Source: Anaerolineae bacterium
GTDB lineage: Bacteria > Chloroflexota > Anaerolineae > 4572-78 > J111
Assembly: GCA_023382535.1 (NCBI GenBank)
Contig: JAHDWA010000045.1
Coordinates: forward strand, 1-64,000
Length of the DNA: 64,000 nucleotides
Direction of reading: 5' to 3'
Shown piece by piece: positions 60,775 to 64,000 of the stretch (the first letter of the stretch is position 1; the number at the start of each line of letters is the position of its first letter). Under the pieces are notes generated by a model that saw nothing but the letters and a program-made list of their open reading frames with translations, ran no database searches and was not told the origin of the DNA. The position numbers were made by a program, and so were the translations under genes.

Positions 60775-60878
60775 TTCTCAGCAATGAGGTCAAATTTTCT
60801 CAGGTTATTTTAAGTTAATTTGATACTATCTCAGCTTATTTTTAACTTCGTCCTTTACTATCTGCGGCAACGGTCAAT

Positions 60879-60915
60879 GAAGTCCCGCTCCACCAGGCGG
60901 GACTTCGGCTTGTTG
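60879..60915 (+). terminator. Terminator after the first YceI gene
   Basis: GAAGTCCCGC, loop TCCACCAG, GCGGGACTTC (60879-60906) is a perfect 10-bp stem, followed by GGCTTGTTG. The T-run is weak. Confidence 0.55.
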
Positions 60916-60946
60916 TAAGATAAACCTGAACTTGGAAGAGGTAAGA

Positions 60947-61684
60947 ATGATGCAAAGTAACAGACCAGGCCGATTAAGTCGCCGCGAAATTTTGCGCGCT
61001 TTCCTGGCGATGCCGGCCACGTTCGTCCTGGCCGCCTGCGCCACCCAGGAGGTTAGCCAGGCGACGCTACCTGCCCCGCCAACCCAACCGACCCTCCCAA
61101 CCGATACACCCGCTTCCGCTCCGACTAACACCCTGGCCCCCACCCCTACGGATACAGCCGCGCCAACGCAGGTGGCCCAGGTTTTAACCCCAACCCCTGC
61201 CTGCGGCGACGACGATGACGACCCGACCCCGGCCCAGACCGAAGGCCCCTACTACACACCCAACACCCCGGAACGAACCTCGTTCCTGGAGGCAGGGATA
61301 GCAGGAACCAAGCTCATCGTCACCGGCTATGTTCTTTCCACGGACTGCCAGCCGCTGGCGCAAACATTGGTGGACTTCTGGCACTGCGATGATGCCGGGG
61401 TCTACGATAACGCCGGCTATCATCTGCGCGGCCACCAGTTCACCGACGACCAGGGCCGCTACTACCTGGAAACCATCCTGCCGGGCGTGTATCCGGGGCG
61501 GACCCGCCACATTCACGTCAAGGTGCAAGCGCCCAACCAGCCGGTGCTGACCACCCAAATGTACTTTCCCGGCGAACCAAGCAACAATACCGATGGCATC
61601 TTCAGGCCGGATCTGGTCATGGACGTGCAGGATGCCGCCGACGGCAAAGCCGCCTCCTTCAACTTTGTCCTGGCTATCGCTTGA
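60947..61684 (+). CDS. Tat-type lipoprotein with intradiol-dioxygenase fold
   Basis: 245 residues from ATG 60947 (GAAGAGG upstream). The signal has a twin-arginine motif (SRREIL) and ends in VLAAC, so folded, metal-loaded export and lipid anchoring are expected. A Thr/Pro spacer and DDDD cluster follow. The catalytic domain has EGPYYTP, DFWHCDDAGVYDN, HLRGHQFTDDQGRYYLET and YPGRTRHIHVKV, giving the Tyr/Tyr/His/His non-heme Fe(III) set of intradiol dioxygenases. Export of such an enzyme suggests an extracellular aromatic or lignin-derived substrate; the compound is unknown. Confidence 0.88.
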   Translation: MMQSNRPGRLSRREILRAFLAMPATFVLAACATQEVSQATLPAPPTQPTLPTDTPASAPTNTLAPTPTDTAAPTQVAQVLTPTPACGDDDDDPTPAQTEGPYYTPNTPERTSFLEAGIAGTKLIVTGYVLSTDCQPLAQTLVDFWHCDDAGVYDNAGYHLRGHQFTDDQGRYYLETILPGVYPGRTRHIHVKVQAPNQPVLTTQMYFPGEPSNNTDGIFRPDLVMDVQDAADGKAASFNFVLAIA

Positions 61685-61711
61685 GTGCAAACAAAAAAGT
61701 TTTGAAGATTT

Positions 61712-61766
61712 GTAGTCGCGACTTCAGTGGCTTAACCAGCCTACAGACGACTAAAGTCGTTGCTAC
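61712..61766. repeat. GTAGTCGCGACTT inverted repeat
   Basis: GTAGTCGCGACTTCAGT (61712-61728) and ACTAAAGTCGTTGCTAC (61750-61766) form an imperfect stem with a 21-base loop after the dioxygenase gene. Its GTAGCAACGACTT word resembles the terminator at 62839-62869. It may terminate transcription. Confidence 0.5.
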
Positions 61767-61907
61767 GAATCCCGCGTAATTTATTTGTTTGTACTTAATT
61801 GCATATGGAGAGGGTAGACTTTCCCCCACTACTTTAATCTAAGAGCCGTCACGAGCTATCGCCCACACCAATATCCTCGCGGACACAGGTAGTGAAAATG
61901 CCTTCCG

Positions 61908-61957
61908 GTGGTCGGCGGTCCCAAGGGGAGGCTACGCACTCAGCCGTCGGCGGTCTA
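61908..61957. repeat. GTCGGCGGTC-family phrase before the second YceI gene
   Basis: GGTGGTCGGCGGTC (61907-61920) and CAGCCGTCGGCGGTCTATC (61941-61959) repeat the same word. The ATG at 61975 follows AAGGAG a few bases later. Confidence 0.5.
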
Positions 61958-61974
61958 TCTATAAAGGAGAAGAA

Positions 61975-62814
61975 ATGTTTTCACGTTTTGTACCAACCAT
62001 CTTCAGCGCAGTTATTTTTGGAATTGTCCTGGCCGGCTGCGGCACGGCCACGGAACAGCCGCCTGTCCAGCAGCCCGCCAGTGAAGCCACCGCGCCAGCG
62101 AACACCCCGGCTCCGGCTGTCGTCGAGGAACCCGCCACGCCGACCCTGGCCCCCGCGACTCAGGAACCCACTGCTGCCGCTCCGGCGGCCCCAGCCGCAA
62201 CCGAGGAAGCGGCCAGCGCCGCACCTACCGAACCTGAAGCGGCCGAGGCGAGTGCGAGCCTGCGTGCCTTCCAGATTGTACCCGAACAGTCTGAAGCGGC
62301 TTACCAGGTGCAGGAGGAGTTTTTTAACCGGCCGGTTAATATTGTCAACCCCATTGGCCGCACCCAGGCCATTGAAGGAGAATTTCAACTGACCATCAGC
62401 GGCAACCAGGTCCAGTTAGCTGACAATCAATTTATAGTAGACCTGCGCACCCTGGCCAGCGACGAGGCGCGCCGGGATAATCGTATCCGCGACGAGTGGC
62501 TGGAGTCGAATACGTATCCCTGGGCCGAGTTCAAAGCCACCACCATCGAGGATTTTCCGGCGAATGCGGCCGAGGGGCAAGATGTCTCTTTCAAGGTTAC
62601 GGGAGATATGACCATCCGTGAGATCACCAAGCCGCAAACCTTTGCTGTCACCGCCCGGCTGGACGGGGATACCTTTACCGGCACAGCGACAAGTTACATC
62701 CTGATGCGCGATTATGGTTTCGAGCCGCCTTCAATTTTGGGAATGCTTGAAGTGACCGACGGCGTAACCGTTACGGTGAACTTTACCGCGGCAGAGAGCC
62801 AGACAGGTTCATAA
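61975..62814 (+). CDS. YceI family lipoprotein
   Basis: 279 residues. Signal peptide with lipobox VLAGC (Cys near residue 22), an Ala/Pro/Glu/Thr spacer (25-90), then a YceI domain: FQIVPEQSEAAYQVQEEFFN, GEFQLTISGN, LRTLASDEARRDNRIRDEWL and FKVTGDMTIREITKPQTFAV. Extracytoplasmic, membrane-anchored counterpart of the protein at 60217-60774. ATG 61975 has AAAGGAG upstream. An isoprenoid-binding role is expected from the fold. Confidence 0.9.
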   Translation: MFSRFVPTIFSAVIFGIVLAGCGTATEQPPVQQPASEATAPANTPAPAVVEEPATPTLAPATQEPTAAAPAAPAATEEAASAAPTEPEAAEASASLRAFQIVPEQSEAAYQVQEEFFNRPVNIVNPIGRTQAIEGEFQLTISGNQVQLADNQFIVDLRTLASDEARRDNRIRDEWLESNTYPWAEFKATTIEDFPANAAEGQDVSFKVTGDMTIREITKPQTFAVTARLDGDTFTGTATSYILMRDYGFEPPSILGMLEVTDGVTVTVNFTAAESQTGS

Positions 62815-62838
62815 AACCTAACCCGAATATCATAAAAT

Positions 62839-62869
62839 TTGGAGCGACGTTGTAGCAACGTCGCTCCAA
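62839..62869. terminator. Bidirectional terminator
   Basis: TTGGAGCGACGTTG, loop TAG, CAACGTCGCTCCAA: a perfect 14-bp stem between the convergent YceI lipoprotein and dihydroorotate-dehydrogenase-like genes, with A/T runs on both sides. Confidence 0.8.
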
Positions 62870-62891
62870 TAGGATTTTTATTTTCTCCGGC

Positions 62892-63911
62892 CTATAGGAT
62901 CAACTGCCCCATCGGGTCGGGCCGCCAGGATTCCAACACCTTCATATAATTGGCCCTTTCAAAAGCGGCCGGGTCGGCCACGTGCTGCTGGCTCATGCTG
63001 CCCTGCATCTGCTTGACCGACTCGTATTCGTACTCTTCCATCCAGGCCGCCAGGCTGGCCAGGATTTCGCGGATGCGGTGCAGGCCGTTTTGCAGCAGCT
63101 CCGACGTCATCATCGTTACTTGCGCCCCGGCCATCAGCCCTTTCAAGACATCCTCATGGGTGTGGATGCCGGTGGTGATGGCTAAATCCGCCGCTACCCG
63201 GCCGTAAAGGATGGCCACCCAGCGCAGCGGCAGGCGCAGCTCGTGCGAGGTACTCAACACCAGGTGCGGCACAACCTCCAACGCCTGCAAATCGAAGTCC
63301 GGCTGGTAGAAGCGGTTGAACAGGACCAGGGCGTCGGCCCCGGCTTCGGCCAGGCGCTTGGCCATATTGGCCGTGGCGCTGAAGTAGGGACTCACCTTGA
63401 CCGCCACCGGGATGGTCACACTCTGCTTGACCGCGCTGACCACATCCAGGTACATCTGCTCCACCTCGGCCCCGGTTCGGTCCAGGTCGGTGGGGATGTG
63501 GTAGATGTTAAGCTCCAGGGCGTCGGCCCCGGCCTGCTGGATTCTCTGAGCGTAACTGATCCAGCCGCCGGTCGAAACCCCATTCAGGCTGGCGATGACC
63601 GGGATGCCGACCGCCCCCTTGGCCCGTCTGACCAGGTCCAGGTACTCGTCGGGGTTGACGCCGTTGTAATGATCCAGCCGGGGGAAGAAAGTCTGCGCCT
63701 CGGCAAAACTTTCGGCCAGGTAATCCAGGTAATGGTGTAGGCGGCGGCTCTCGTAGGCGATTTGTTCCTCGAAGAGGGAGTACATCACCACCGCCCCCGC
63801 CCCCTCGTCTTCCATGCGGCGAATATTGTCCAGGCTGCGTGACAGGGGCGAGGCCGAAGGAACGATAGGGTTTTTGAGGGTCATTCCCAAGTACGTCGTC
63901 TCCAGGTTCAT
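62892..63911 (-). CDS. Dihydroorotate dehydrogenase-like protein
   Basis: 339 residues of the DHOD/FMN-barrel family: [60 protein letters not shown] and [20 protein letters not shown]. It lacks the usual close match to PyrD's catalytic loop; this subgroup is commonly found beside pyruvate:ferredoxin oxidoreductase genes, and its true reaction is not established. AAGGAGGAGG, inside the upstream gene's end, is its ribosome site. The gap to that gene is 2 bases, so they are co-translated. Confidence 0.88.
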   Translation of the reverse strand: MNLETTYLGMTLKNPIVPSASPLSRSLDNIRRMEDEGAGAVVMYSLFEEQIAYESRRLHHYLDYLAESFAEAQTFFPRLDHYNGVNPDEYLDLVRRAKGAVGIPVIASLNGVSTGGWISYAQRIQQAGADALELNIYHIPTDLDRTGAEVEQMYLDVVSAVKQSVTIPVAVKVSPYFSATANMAKRLAEAGADALVLFNRFYQPDFDLQALEVVPHLVLSTSHELRLPLRWVAILYGRVAADLAITTGIHTHEDVLKGLMAGAQVTMMTSELLQNGLHRIREILASLAAWMEEYEYESVKQMQGSMSQQHVADPAAFERANYMKVLESWRPDPMGQLIL

Positions 63912-63913
63912 TT

Positions 63914-64000
63914 TTATTCCTCCTCCTTAGCCATCCAGGCATAATGCTGCCAGCGATTGTTGACAATTTCCTGGGCCTGCCGCGCCAGTTGAGCGGCCAC
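63914..64000 (-). CDS. C-terminal fragment, probable pyruvate:ferredoxin oxidoreductase
   Basis: Only the last 28 codons are inside the window, ending with [15 protein letters not shown]. The Q-x-x-VNxRWxxY pattern at the very end resembles the C-terminus of NifJ-type pyruvate:ferredoxin (flavodoxin) oxidoreductases, and the following DHOD-like gene is a usual neighbour. Identification rests on these two hints only. Confidence 0.45.
   Translation of the reverse strand: MAAQLARQAQEIVNNRWQHYAWMAKEEE

Noticed and set aside
1..64000. CRISPR arrays, tRNA, rRNA or tmRNA genes
   Set aside because: No regularly spaced repeats and no cloverleaf or rRNA-like sequence noticed; a tRNAscan/Infernal run would be decisive.

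Overview
The window looks like a chromosomal segment of a GC-rich, uncultured Chloroflexota bacterium (Anaerolineae or Ardenticatenia-like). This placement is inferred from gene content and style: lipoproteins with long Thr-Pro linkers, a BTAD/AAA regulator, STAND-TPR and WD40 giants, a non-pyrrolysine MttB-family methyltransferase, and a NatA/NatB transporter. No rRNA, tRNA, CRISPR array, prophage or transposase gene was recognised. Intergenic DNA is unusually rich in short hairpins and repeated phrases.

Layout. 83-1484 (-): DUF2007 protein and galT. 1793-5946 (+): secG with terminator, a peptide-binding protein and a NatA/NatB ABC pair. 6106-8995: mdh, then hemC-hemD. 9365-13415: carotenoid block crtB-crtI-carotenoid oxygenase. 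13524-16659: two small membrane proteins, a NagD-like phosphatase, an iodotyrosine-deiodinase-like flavoprotein (-) and a GDPD phosphodiesterase. 16738-24968 (-): a 2331-residue STAND ATPase with about 16 copies of a 105-residue three-TPR module, followed by an ABC-2 permease. 25319-26891: receiver/coiled-coil protein and gamma carbonic anhydrase. 26969-30380: an AT-rich island of an FGE-domain gene and a WD40 gene, each followed by an integron attC-like site. 30391-37915: secreted nuclease-like lipoprotein, hybrid kinase, SURF1, MttB family, two lipoproteins. 38126-40735: pheA-aroF and msrA. 40914-44214: GbsR-type regulator with a membrane methyltransferase, then mutL. 44411-49184: MBL-fold protein, a small-RNA-like locus, an AIR-synthase-like protein, and the sulfur block (precorrin-2 dehydrogenase, cysH and a cysteine-rich leader peptide) divergent from an SDR. 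49316-54897 (-): pseudo-receiver, FIST protein, Fe-S/flavin fusion, nfo, mutY. 55060-62814 (+): FHA protein, BTAD regulator, two YceI proteins and a Tat-type dioxygenase. 62892-64000 (-): dihydroorotate-dehydrogenase-like protein and the end of a probable pyruvate:ferredoxin oxidoreductase.

Three observations stand out. First, two matching attC-like sites at about 28064-28186 and 30260-30380 share arms, extrahelical bases, a GTTA core and one compensatory base-pair change. They define the WD40 gene as an integron-type cassette with no integrase in view. Second, cysH is preceded by a promoter, a 40-codon leader peptide with six Cys codons in 15, and an intrinsic terminator: the layout of a cysteine attenuator. 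Third, 45243-45454 is a self-contained promoter-to-terminator unit whose perfect Shine-Dalgarno can be sequestered by an anti-SD segment that competes with a second hairpin.
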